The notes under the pieces: generated by a model
Seen by the model: the letters and a program-made list of their open reading frames with translations, nothing else
Databases searched by the model: none
What the model was told of the DNA's origin: nothing
In this document: piece after piece, positions 1 to 9,661 of the stretch
Numbering within the stretch: position 1 is the stretch's first letter
Layout: every line of letters starts with the position of its first letter
NCBI GenBank assembly: GCA_025175895.1
Contig: CM045989.1
Coordinates: 22,933,928 to 22,997,927 of the forward strand
Direction of reading: 5' to 3'
Length of the DNA stretch: 64,000 nucleotides
From: Wurfbainia villosa
Taxonomy: Eukaryota > Streptophyta > Magnoliopsida > Zingiberales > Zingiberaceae
Translations under genes and position numbers: made by a program

Positions 1-488
1 AGAATTTGGTCCTCGAGCGGCTTCCTTTCTCCCCGTTGCGAGTTTCCGAAGCTTTTGAGGGCGTTGGTGTGTCGTTCTGATCATTGTGCCTCCACCCTAG
101 GGTTTGGGTGTAGCTTCCTTTATATAGACATGAGGCTGGATCTTCTCAAACCCTGGAAAAAAATTGAACCGCGTCGAAATTGCCCCAGCGCCACATGGCC
201 AGGCCATGTGTGATGCTGGTGTGTGCTCCGAGGTTGGTTGTGTGGATTCATAGTGCCAGGTCATGTGTCCTTCGATTCTAGCTGTTAAATGCCTTCCTTT
301 TGCTCCAAAAGTGCACCATTTTTCCCGTAGAATGTTGTCCTACACACAAAAGTACAAAGAGCGGATCTCCGAACCAAAAAATAAGAAATACATGCAAAAT
401 AAAGTGAAATATGCAAGAATAAAATATAAAATGCAACGAGATGTGAGTGAAAATTACTCCTAAAACCCTATATATCTTTCTCACATCA
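1..488 (-). mobile_element. Athila-type LTR, 5' part, cut by window edge
   Basis: Read on the minus strand this begins TGATGTGAGAAAG at 488 and runs off the window. It matches the plus-strand Athila 5' LTR at 10321-10900 throughout: the same start, the same block after GGTTCGGAG, a TATA-like TCTATATAAAG (118-128 on minus) and the same leader ending in the AGCTTCGGAAACTCGC region. It contains no coding sequence. It sits directly behind the primer-binding site of the neighbouring minus-strand copia LTR, so it looks inserted just inside that element. The second TSD lies outside the window. Confidence 0.75.
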
Positions 489-490
489 TG

Positions 491-509
491 GCCTCGCTCT
501 GATACCAAT
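491..509 (-). other. tRNA-Met-type primer-binding site
   Basis: On the minus strand ATTGGTATCAGAGCGAGGC follows the LTR end CTCAACA. This is the usual copia PBS complementary to initiator tRNA-Met. It fixes the strand of the LTR stub at 510-815. Confidence 0.8.
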
Positions 510-815
510 TGTTGAGAATCTTGACGTGTGCTAGAGGGAGGTGAATAGTGATTCTTCAATTTCTTTATTGATTTCGTTCATTCTTGATTGTGTCGTACTT
601 GTCTACACCAAGGTTAGTGTGTAGCGGAAACCAAAACATAAACAAAATAACAAACAAAACACACTACACAAAGATTTTTTGTGGTTCAGAACCCTAGTTC
701 ATACTCCATGGTCGAGCTCTAGAGTGAGTTCTGGTGAAGCACCACCACTAAACCTTCTCCTTCTCAGAAATACTCTGAAGGTGGAAAACACACCACTAAA
801 CCTTCTCCTTCTCGG
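510..815 (-). repeat. Truncated copia LTR (R-U5 end only)
   Basis: The minus-strand end reads ...CACCTCCCTCTAGCACACGTC...CTCAACA, then a PBS. This is the same layout as the U5 of the SIRE-like LTRs at 40117 and 46964 (TTCACCCC...CTCTAG just before the LTR end). Only about 300 bp remain. U3 is missing, and at about 815 the sequence switches to a plus-strand LTR. A 25-bp block (ACCACTAAACCTTCTCC...) is directly duplicated at about 745 and 790. Confidence 0.65.
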
Positions 816-1927
816 AAGTCCAAGGGTGAGGTTTTGGCAGCATAAAGTATAAGTATGTAGTCTTGGTGGCATAAGTCTAAATGAATCTTGGTAAAGGAAC
901 ACTCTAAGCATGACAAAACCGAAGGAAACTTTTGAAGGCAAGTGCAAAAATGAAGGAGCCATGGACTCGGAGGGATCCTGAAGGCGGAAGGTTGATGGAG
1001 AAGCTAGATGGTTTAATCTATGCTTAGGGTGTGTTTTCAAGTATGAATTAGTCATACTTGAGGTATACCAGTCGACTGGTATCTTAGACCAGTCAACTGG
1101 ATTTGAGTGCTCGAACTTGAAGGGCCCAGAAGACTTGAGCAATCGATTGGGGTTATGACCCAGTCGACTGGTCGAGTAGTCGACTGTAGGTTGACTGCTA
1201 AACATAAGCTCTGGTAGTCGACTGGTGTTTTGTACCAGACAACTGGCCTTCATTAGTCCACTACTAGGGTCTAGCAGTCGATTGGACTTAAGTGGACAGG
1301 GCATAGATTGTTTGGTAGTCGACTATCTACTTGGAACAGTCGACTATTGGTTTGGGCGATCAACTATTGGTATGAGCAGTCGACTGATCAAGTGTTCGTT
1401 GAGTGATGACGATCGTGATCAGGCTTCGTTAGAAGTCGTTGGATCCAATCAATAATAACACCAGTCGACTGCTGGTATGAAGCAGTCGACTGTCGTCAGG
1501 CTCAACGGACAGAAATACCCAAACTTTATAAAGGGAGGCTTGGGGAGCTTGGAATAGGTTGGTCATCTCATTCTAAACTTTGATTCTAAGCTCTCTAAAC
1601 CTTCTTCTAAGATTTCCAAGTTCTTAATCTCTTCTTCCTAGTCTACTTTCTCCATCATTGTAAAAAGAAGAGATTGTATTGTAAGAAGGTTTCTCCACCT
1701 TGGTGTGATCATCAAAAGGATAATTCTAGTGAAGGCTTGCAAGGAGTGATCCACCTTAAGGATCGCCGTGGAGTAGGAGCTTCATCTCCAAACCATGTTA
1801 AACACTTTGTTAGAATTGTCTCTTGATTTCAATTTTAGTATTATTTGTGTTCTTGCTTCCGCTAACATTTTTGCATAAATAGAAAGAGGCTATTCACCCC
1901 CTTTAGCCATCACAATGATCCTCAACA
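816..1927 (+). repeat. SIRE-like 5' LTR of element S (5'-truncated)
   Basis: This ends TTCACCCC...CTCAACA at 1927 and is followed by a degenerate PBS. It shares the order of parts seen in the H LTR: the last unit of the GTCCAAG minisatellite, the AAGTATGA...CATACTTGAGG block, a cluster of CAGTCGACTG palindromes (about 1066-1500), a TATA-like TTTATAAAG (1525-1533), then R-U5. The true U3 start is lost at the head-to-head junction near 816. Confidence 0.65.
1066..1500. repeat. CAGTCGACTG palindrome cluster (S LTR)
   Basis: Five perfect CAGTCGACTG copies (near 1068, 1151, 1376, 1462, 1483) plus many one-base variants such as CAGTCAACTG, irregularly spaced. Many variants differ by C-to-T or G-to-A changes, as expected from deamination of methylated cytosine. 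Confidence 0.8.
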
Positions 1928-1945
1928 AGTGGTATAAGATCCCGG
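1928..1945 (+). other. Degenerate PBS of element S
   Basis: AGTGGTATAAGATCCCGG directly follows the LTR end. It resembles TGGTATCAGAGC with two substitutions. Confidence 0.6.
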
Positions 1946-2008
1946 ATTGCTTCGGAAGATATAATCATCAACCGGAGCAAGATAGTCTTTCAAGAGGGAC
2001 ATAGCATC

Positions 2009-2058
2009 ATGCAACCATCGCTCTTCGATGGCGATGACTTCGTATATTGGAAAGGTAG
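2009..2058 (+). pseudogene. gag: Element S gag, N-terminal piece
   Basis: The ATG at 2009 opens a frame reading MQPSLFDGDDFVYWK, the usual beginning of a SIRE/copia gag (DUF4219/UBN2 region). The frame is cut at 2058 by insertion of LARD. The next codons (GRMKYFLMNDIKNW) are found 39.6 kb away at 41695. The repeated 5 bp GGTAG at 2054-2058 and 41690-41694 is the TSD. Confidence 0.8.
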
Positions 2059-3454
2059 TGAAGTGGGGAAATATTTGCCCATGAAATAAAGCAAGGGTCG
2101 ACCCATGAGAGGGGATATAAAAGAAGTTGCTAGAGTTAGGAAAAGGGGGTTTGACATTTGAATTTAGGGGTGGCATCTCTCTCTCTCGGGGGACTTCTCC
2201 AGCGACCATCGGGGGTGAAACTCATGGGCATTATGGTTCCTGGCTTCTTCTTCTTATGCGTCTTCTTCGACTGAGAAGGGGGGTCAGTGGGTTTTCTGGA
2301 AAGGCTACCATTTTTGGAGAAAAGGAGGAGAAACGGAGGTGGAAGAGGGGTGTGTGGGGGCAGGCTCTCATGGGACTATTGCTGGGGCAATTGATCTCGC
2401 TTCTCATCACCTCCACCGGCTTCTTCTCATCCGAGCTCGCCAGATGAGGAGTGAATGCTCCCACATCATAGTCGCTCTTGAATTATCTTCCCCTTGCTTT
2501 CATTTACAATTCTATTGTCATCTACAAGAGGAGATCGCTCCATATAAGTTGAAGTTATTATCTGATGCTTGCTATCATTGATGTGGAAGCAAATTTCATT
2601 ATTGTCAAGTCTTACTAGTGTACATTTTTGACAAGTGTCATGCTCTTGTATTGTTGGGAAGTTCCATGTGTTATACTTTTCACTTGGTTTTTCTGGATAC
2701 AAAATATGGATTTAGGAGGTTTACTGGTGTTGCTATTTATGATGTTGCCCTTGTTATGGTAGTCATTTCTGAGGTTCATGCCGATGACCATGCACAGGAA
2801 GAACCTAATCTTATGAAGAGTGATTTGTTAATCTGTGTTGGCTCCACACTCTATATGGTTGGCAACGTTGGAAAACTGTTTAATTAAATGCCCGAGAGGA
2901 ACTTCACCAATTGGAACATTATAATGATCGAACTGGATTACTTTGAGCTTGGCGAGGAGGGAGCTCAGTTCAGATTTGAAGGAAAGCCGCCTAGTTACAA
3001 GCTTTCTAGGTGTTTGTGATAATGCTCATGAAAGTTCAATGACCGTTGTTTGCCAGTGCTTGAGCCCAGAGTTTGCTGACATAAAAGTTATTTCGAAGAA
3101 TCCCTCAAATTATTCATGCAGCGGGGGTTTTCCAGTTTATCCTCTTTCTGGCATTTCTCTTCTGGCTATCTGGTGGTTTCTTCATCTTCAGACATTATAT
3201 AAACATTCTCTTGTATGCTTCTAGTTACACATGAGATAAGTTCTCTTCCTCTTCCTTTTCACTAATTTTATTGCATTTAATACATTTTCTTTCATTAATG
3301 TTCGACCTAACTTAAGCATCGGAGTGCCACCGTCGGGTAGGCCGATGGTGGTTTAACACCTGTTAACTTTTTCAGGAAAAATTTACTGTTGCGGTCGGAG
3401 AGAATCCCTCCTTGGTGGTACAAGATCGAGGAGCGAAAAATCTGAGTTGCATCA
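2059..3454 (+). repeat. LARD 5' LTR
   Basis: 1396 bp from TGAAGTGG to GCATCA, aligned over its full length with the split 3' LTR. A TATA-like ATATAAAAG (2115-2123) lies only about 55 bp from the LTR start and upstream of a captured gene fragment. The last part (3305-3454) contains the GACCTAACTTAAGCATCGG block also seen at 41538. Confidence 0.8.
2127..2887 (+). pseudogene. Captured SLC35F-type (DUF914) solute transporter fragment in LARD 5' LTR
   Basis: The frame 2127-2447 includes MGLLLGQLISLLITSTGF followed by FSSELAR. The next bases keep the frame, with stops, through GVNAPTS, SLLNY, IYKRRSL and DVEANFIIVKSY. After a frameshift near 2690, 2695-2887 reads DTKYGFRRFTGVAIY, LVMVVISEVHADD and KSDLLICVGSTLYMVGNV. 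From memory of the family this is the order of the first several transmembrane segments of plant SLC35F1/F2-like proteins. Several exons appear joined without introns, so capture from mRNA is likely. At least three nonsense codons and one frameshift make it non-functional. The three to four hundred bases after it (to about 3224) are not recognised. The fragment lies downstream of the LTR TATA-like box. Confidence 0.75.
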
Positions 3455-3473
3455 GTTAGCGCCGTCTGTGGGA
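3455..3473 (+). other. LARD primer-binding site
   Basis: GTTAGCGCCGTCTGTGGGA directly follows the LTR end. TGGCGCCGTCTGTGGGAA-type sites are common in plant Ty3/gypsy elements. Confidence 0.75.
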
Positions 3474-3908
3474 ACTTATGGCCAAGACATTGATAGAAAA
3501 ATGTGATCATCTGACTAGGATGGGTTTCTCTATTAGATATGACTCCATGATAGGAGGAAGACATCAATGGTTATACAGATTGGTTGCTAATATAAAATTC
3601 CTTGGTGAATGGTGATGATGTCACCCTATATCATATACTATGGTTCCTCCCTACTGCTAAATTCAGTAAGTTTGTATATAAATTCTTACCTTTAATATTT
3701 TATTACATTCTTATACCTTGTCATTTCTCTAGCTGTATTTGAAATTTTCTCCATTGAAGATACATTAAATGAGGCACATTGAGAGAACAAATAATATGGT
3801 ATTATATGCACTTAGAATATCTTGAAAGATTAAATTTAATTACCTCTGTTTTTAATATTTATCTTGAAAGTTTACATTTAATTAATCATTCTAGTGTTTC
3901 TTAATCAT
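3474..3908 (+). other. LARD leader, non-coding
   Basis: AT-rich sequence between the PBS and the first tandem array. No protein similarity or RNA gene is seen. Confidence 0.5.
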
Positions 3909-4172
3909 ACATAGCAAGTCGGTCGCTCGACTGCATAGTCAATCGGTCATTTAGTTGCATAGCAAGTCGACCACTCGACCGCATAACCAGTCGGCCACTC
4001 GGCTACACAACCAGTCGGCCACTTGGCCATGTAGCTAGGCTACCATCCGACCGCATAATAAGTCAGCCACCTGATTACACAGCCATTCGGCCGCTCGACT
4101 GCACAACTAATCAGTCGCTTGGTTACATGGCAAATTGGTTACTAGGCCGCATAACTAGTTTGTAGCTTTACC
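3909..4172 (+). repeat. 11 x 24-bp tandem array
   Basis: Eleven consecutive units of exactly 24 bp, consensus near GCATAACCAGTCGGCCACTC + GGCC. Unit starts alternate irregularly between GCATA and ACACA types. Register is kept without indels across 264 bp, although single units differ at many positions. Confidence 0.85.
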
Positions 4173-4380
4173 AAGACATACTTCATTCCCTCCAGCCACT
4201 TGACCAAGGTTAGTCGTTTCACTCAGTAACTCGTCTGCGAGTCTATTTCACCCCTTCCGGCCACTCGGCCAGGGTCATTACTTACACTCAGCCATTCGAC
4301 CGACTGAACATATTTCACCCCCTTTTCGGTCACTCAACCAAGGTAAGTTCTTGTATTCAATCAACTTGAAATGACTGAGG
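4173..4380 (+). repeat. About 70-bp degenerate tandem repeat
   Basis: About three degenerate copies of a segment containing TTTCACCCC, CGGCCACTCGGCCA and TTACACTCAGCCA. They share the GGCCACTCGG core with the preceding 24-bp array. Confidence 0.55.
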
Positions 4381-5386
4381 CCATTCATAGGTCCTTGGCC
4401 CTAGTCATAGAGTATTCTTATTCCCTTGAATTGTGTTGAGGCATGGAGGAGCAATGATATGCAGGGGCAGTCGATGTGCAATTTGTAAGTGCCCGACTAG
4501 GTCGAAGTATTCCAGTGGAGGTTTAGCTCGGCCATCATAGTCGTAGCTTATTCTTATTCCCCTAAATGGTGTTGAGGAAGGGAGGACCAGTGATGTGCAG
4601 GACCAATCGATGTGCAATTCGAAAGTCCTTGACTAGGTCAAAGTGTTCCAGCAGAGTTTAAGCTCGGTGCTAGTTATAGCGTATTCTTACTCCCTTGAAT
4701 GGTTCTGAGGTAGGGAGGAGTGGTGATATGCAGGGTCAATCAGTGCGTAATTCGTAAGTGTCCGACAAGGTCGAAGTGTTCCGGTGGAAGTTTAGATTGG
4801 CTATCATAGCCGCAACTTATTCTTATTCCTCTGAATGGTGTTGAGGCAGGGAGGAGCGGTGATATGCAGGGTCATTCAGTGTGCAATTCGTAAGTCCCCA
4901 ACTAGGTCGAAGTGTTCCGATGGAATTTTAGCTCGGCGCTAGCCGTAGTGTATTCTTATTCCTATGAATGGTGTTGAGACAGGGAGGAGCAGTGATATGC
5001 AGGTTCAGTCTATACGCAATTCATAAGTGTCTGACTAGTTCGATGTGTTCTGGCGGAGGTTTAGCTTGGTCGTCATAGTCGCATTTTATTCTTATTCCCC
5101 TAAATGGTATTGAGGCAGGGAGGACTAGTGATATACAGGGTCAGTCAGTGTGCAATCGTATATCCCCGACTAGGTCGAAGTGTTCCGACGGAATTTTAGC
5201 TCGGCGCTAGCTATAGCGTATTCTTATTCCCCTGAATGGTGTTAAGGCAGGGAGGAGAGATGATATGGAGGGTCAATCGGTGTGCAATTCATAAGGGCCC
5301 GACTAAGTTGAAGTGTTTCAGCGGAGGTTTAGCTCGGCTGTCATAGCCATACCTTATTCTTATTCCCTTGAATGGTGTTGAGGTAG
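4381..5386 (+). repeat. 134-bp tandem array with 269-bp dimeric order
   Basis: The phrase ATTCTTATTCC (or near variant) recurs at 4414, 4550, 4683, 4819, 4952, 5088, 5220 and 5355, spacings 136, 133, 136, 133, 136, 132 and 135. Odd units are preceded by GCTAGYYRTAG-type sequence (A) and even units by RTCATAGYCG-type sequence (B), so monomers alternate A/B in about four 269-bp dimers. No coding potential is seen. The array ends where a gypsy LTR fragment begins. Confidence 0.85.
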
Positions 5387-5430
5387 TGATAACTATCATT
5401 TTGTCGTGTTATTTTGGTCCTTAATCTAAC
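5387..5430 (+). repeat. Gypsy LTR 5' terminus fragment
   Basis: TGATAACTATCATTTTGTCG and the following bases match the first 44 bp of the solo LTR at 6466. Cut off after TTAATCTAAC. Confidence 0.6.
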
Positions 5431-6152
5431 TAGGTCGTTTCTGTAGCGCTTCGTCATCAGAAGATCGTCGGAATGTCATAGCGTATCCGAAGCACTTGGA
5501 GGCTCTTGGAATGATGGAAAAGGAGTGGAGAACCCCTACTTTTATAGCCTTGTGAAACCCTAATCGTTGAGATGAGGTTTCATAAGGCGATGCCACCTAG
5601 CCCTTGAGAAATGGTGATAAGCTTTGACTCTCCTTGAGGTTGATCCTTGACCAGCAGTCGACTGATCAACCCTATCAGTCGACTGCTATAGGCATCAGTC
5701 GACTGATACAAGCCATCAGTGAACTGATGGCAGGATTTCCAGCTGCAATGAAGAGTTAGCTTGAAAATGCAATTAGTATAAGTAAGCTCGATGGTCATTT
5801 ATCATCCGATCTCGACTTAGACCTTCCATGGGAAGTCTTGGTTGGATCGACACCTAAGGATGTCCCCGTACGGAGGACACAATCTTACTTACACTCACTC
5901 ACACAAGCTTACCTCAACCTTTACCTTTGAATCTTTGCTTCCGGTCTTCACCTGAGTTCTTCGGCTTCCTCCGAAGTCCTCACGGTATCGCCCGACCACC
6001 ACGGTTCCCTCTGGGTGTCATTGACCTTCAGCTATAGTTTTAGCACTTTCTGCACACTTGATTTAGCTTGTGAGATAACAAAATGAGCTTAACTTTGTAT
6101 CATTTTCTATAATCAAAACTCAGGTTCGACTTAGGTGTCTACTGCACCAACA
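5431..6152 (-). repeat. Copia LTR fragment with CAGTCGACTG palindromes
   Basis: On the minus strand it starts TGTTGGTGCAGTAGACACC at 6152, as in SIRE-like LTRs that open TGTTGGTGCA. It holds three perfect CAGTCGACTG copies (5653-5705) and a TATA-like TATAAAAG (5542-5549 on minus), and stops at about 5431 before any recognisable U5 end. No PBS is attached. Confidence 0.6.
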
Positions 6153-6465
6153 TGTTATTTAGTCTAACCGAGGCATGCTAGGCTGGTTGTTATTTCATTT
6201 CCTTATTCCAAAGTGATCCGAGCTAAGGCGCTCTAGGTTGGTTATTATTTTATTATGTCAAATTGAGCTAGATTAGGTATTATTTCATTCCATCAAGGGT
6301 CTCCGAGTCGACCATTATTATATTCATCCGAGGTCATTCATAAGTCCTCGAGTCGATCATCTTATTATATTCATCCGAGGCCATTCGTAAGACCTCACTT
6401 CAATTATTCCTATATTCAACCGAGGCTATTCATAAGCCCTCGAATTTATCATCTCATTATGCATC
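6153..6465 (+). repeat. LARD interior with 47-bp tandem repeats (left part)
   Basis: From about 6326 a unit of 47-48 bp recurs (ATTATATTCATCCGAGGYCA...TAAGNCCTCGA). The array is interrupted by the solo LTR at 6466 and resumes at 8345. Confidence 0.7.
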
Positions 6466-8344
6466 TGATAACTACCATTTTGTCACGTTATTTTCGTCCT
6501 TAATATCACTATTTTAATCCTCTCATGTGTTTATTTATCGATTATTTACATGTTTTATGAGTTGGATATATTTTTGGACCTTATTGTAAATTCTCCTAAT
6601 TTTTTGACTTATATGCAAATTTTATATCTTAATCGTAGGAGATCGAGATGAGCCAATGGATTAGACTCGAGTTGGATCAAATATGGCTTCATCTAGGGCT
6701 AGAAGGATATTTTAAGGTGGATCAATCTGGACCTTTCATCATGATCAAGGGCAATTTAATCAAGAGATCATATCTGAGCGATATAGATCGTCCAATAAAA
6801 ATGATTTGATTCTGAGCCATTTACCCAGATCTGAGAGATTCGGTCCGTACATATTGATCTATACATCTGATCCCTTCATCCAGATTCGACCGATTGTGAT
6901 TATCCCTTCGGATGGATCAGATCCATCCATTCAAAGTCAGAGAATTCTCAGTCGTTGGATGCACAATCCATTAATGGATTAATTAAGGCAATCAAAACCT
7001 AGGTTTAATGGACGGATGGGATTGATCCTGCTTGGATCGGACAGTCATCGAAAATCAACCTTAAATACAACATTTTCTCTCCACGCGCGATGAGCCGGCA
7101 CAGTTTCTTCTTCTCAGCGACAAACGCCCGACGCCAAGCCCACCGCCGCGCTCTCCACTTCCTCGCCGGTTGCCGGAGTTGGAAGGGGATCCCCTCCAAT
7201 CTCCGATGACCGGTGGTCTCCTCCACCATCAGCAGCCACCACATCTCCACCAACTGCAGCTCCACCAACCGTCTCCTTTACGAGCTCTGTCGCCGCCTTC
7301 AGCAGCTCCGATCAGTCTGGCCAACCCTGTACCAACCACCACCTCCGGCCAACGATCTTAACGGCTTCATCTTCACAGCACCTCCAAAAATTTCCATCCG
7401 CCGGTAGCTCCATTACAGCACATCTCCGACCAGCAGCAATTCCACATTTCCAGCAGATTTTATTCAGTTTCGATCAGCATATTTTTTTCCAGCATCTATG
7501 TGTTTTGATTGTTTGGTTGTTTAATTGGTTTAACGTTTGTAATCACATTTCTCTTCCATGTTTAGACTGCACGTGTCCAATTTATTTTGTTTCATGCCTT
7601 GTTGGTGTTCGGTTAAATGTCTCTTTGGATAATTAGGTTGTAGTTAGTTAGGTTAGATCTAATTTCATGCTTTACTTTAATTGCTCTCTTTTAATCATGT
7701 TTATGTAGTAGATTTCATTAATGCATTGCTTATTTCTTTTAGTTGTTAGTTAAATTTGTTCTTCCCTTGAGCCTTGGCAGCTGTCTCCATCTTGCTTCCA
7801 CCCACTTTCCTCCACGGATTCGAGGAGGAACCACTTCATCGAGAGATTTCGGCGACGTCCTTCATCTCATAGCTCATCCACCTTCTCCTTTGGATTCGAG
7901 GAGGAGTTCCACCCTGACGACACTTCTTCGAGCTCAATCGGATCCGCAAGAGTTCAGATTATCCATCAAACTACTAGATTCAGGAGTTTGCACCATCACA
8001 CATCCACTGTCGTTTGCGGAGTTTCGATCGAGCTTCGTTGGATTTAGCCGAAGGACCTTGTTCATTCACTGGGTCTATCTTGGGTTGATCAGATTAGTTC
8101 CTGTTTCAGTTTTTGTTGATTTAATTTCGTGCATTATCTTTTTGTTTAGTAGGATTAGAGCTTAAATCTGAACCCTCATCTTCAATAGAAAACTCAAAAG
8201 CAATAATTAATGATCCTAAGTTTACTATTCTGTCGATTACACTCGTTGGAAAATGATCCAGGTCATCCACTATGCTATATTATTGTAGTTAGGGAGTTCG
8301 GTAATTAATTTGAAATAGTACCACGACTAATATCATGCACATCA
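6466..8344 (+). mobile_element. Solo LTR, gypsy-like, 1.88 kb
   Basis: TGATAACTACC...CATGCACATCA flanked by GCATC at 6461-6465 and 8345-8349, which proves a single insertion of an LTR with no interior. It includes a TATA-like TTAAATACA (about 7060) and GC-rich stretches with short open frames (7005-7407, 7743-8165) that resemble no known protein and have no conserved partner elsewhere in the window. Family is inferred from LTR style only. Confidence 0.8.
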
Positions 8345-8624
8345 GCATCTAAGGTAGTTCGTAAGCCCTCGAACCATCATTTTCTTCATTCAACCGAGGC
8401 AGATTGTAAGCCCTCATGGCGACCTCCTAATTCAGCTGAGGCAGTTCGTAAGTCCTCAAGTCGATCCTCTTATTATTTGATAGACCGAACACTATGGATG
8501 CATATGATATCCCCAAATAAAGGAACAAGGAATAGAGATATGATCTGACTTGAGGCAATAAAGTGATAAAGATGAAGCCAAACTCATCAGAGTGGCTCGT
8601 CTGACTGCTTTGGGGGGTTACCTT
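8345..8624 (+). repeat. LARD interior, 47-bp repeats (right part) and PPT
   Basis: Two to three further 47-bp units (CATTCAACCGAGGCAG...TAAGCCCTC), then unique sequence and the polypurine tract TTTGGGGGGTT at 8609-8619 just before the 3' LTR. Confidence 0.7.
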
Positions 8625-9661
8625 TGATGTGGAAAATATTGGCCCATGAAATAAAGCAAGGGTCGGCCCATGAGAGGGGATATAAAAGAAGTTGTCAGGG
8701 TTAGGAAAAGGGGGTCCAACATTTGAATTCAGGGGTGGTGTCTCTCTCTCGCAAGGGACTTCTCCAGCGACCATCGGGGGTGAAACTCATGAGCATTATG
8801 GATGTTGGCTTCTTCCTCTTCCACGTCTTCTTCTTCTTCCATGTCTTCTTTGGCTGAGGAGGGGGTCAGTGGATTTTCTGGGAATGCTGCCGTTTTTGGA
8901 GAAAAGGAAGAGAGACGGAAGTGGAAGAGGGTGTGTATGGGGCAGACTCTCATGGGACTATTGCTGGGGCAATTGGTCTCGCTTCTCATCACCTCCACTG
9001 GCTTCTTCTCATTCGAGCTCACCAGATGAGAAGTGAATGCTCCCACATCATAGTCGCTCTTGAATTATCTTCTCCTTGCTTTCGTTTATAGTTCTATTGC
9101 CATCTACAAGAGGAGATCGCTCCATATAAGTTGGTGTTATTATCTGATTCTTGCTATCGTTGATGTGGAAGCAAATTTCATTATTGTCAAGTCTTACTAG
9201 TGCACATTTTTGACAAGTGCCATGCTCCTAGATTGTTGGGCAATTCCATGTGTTATACATTTCACTTGGTTGTTCTAGATACAAAATATGGATTCCGGAG
9301 GTTTGCTGGTGTTGCTATTTATGCTACTAGCCTTGTTATGGTAGTCTTTTCTGAGGTTCATGTTGGTGATTGTGCACAGGAAGAACCTAATCTTGTAAAG
9401 AGTGATGTGTTAATCTTTGTTGGCTCCACACTCTATACGGTTGGCAACATTGGCAAACTATTTGATTAAATGCTCGAGAGGAACTTCACCAATTGGAACA
9501 TTATAATGGTCAGACTGGATTATTTCGAGCTTGGTGAGTAGGGAGCTCAGTTCATATTTGAAGGAAAGACACCTAGTTACAGGCTTTGTAGGTGTTTGTG
9601 ATAATGCTCATGAAAATTCAATGACCGTTGTTTGCCAGTGCTTGAGCCCAGAGTTTACTGA
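8625..9661 (+). repeat. LARD 3' LTR, first segment
   Basis: Matches 2059-3095 of the 5' LTR. Interrupted at ACTGA (9657-9661) by element H; the LTR continues at 39896. A TATA-like ATATAAAAG is at 8680-8688. Confidence 0.85.
8802..9469 (+). pseudogene. SLC35F-type transporter fragment in LARD 3' LTR
   Basis: Second LTR copy of the captured gene. 8802-9029 ends MGLLLGQLVSLLITSTGF then FSFELTR; 9200-9469 contains TKYGFRRFAGVAIYATSLVM, VVFSEVHVGD and KSDVLIFVGSTLYTVGNI. It is closer to the family consensus here (RFAGVAI, MVVFSEVH) than the 5' copy. It shares the stop after the ELxR motif and the stop before SLLNY with the 5' LTR, so those existed when LARD inserted. Confidence 0.75.

Noticed and set aside
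2943..3224. 93-codon frame after the SLC35F fragment as a second captured gene
   Set aside because: Not recognised as any family, and the second LTR copy is interrupted; left as unidentified LTR sequence.
3307..3567. Minus-strand 86-codon open frame, partly repeated at 41542-41745
   Set aside because: It is the antisense of the LARD LTR end; similarity arises from LTR duplication.
3909..4172. CRISPR-like regular repeats
   Set aside because: Units are directly adjacent with no spacers, and the context is a plant genome.
7743..8165. 140-codon open frame inside the 6466-8344 solo LTR
   Set aside because: No recognisable domain, skewed composition, and it lies wholly in an LTR; likely chance.
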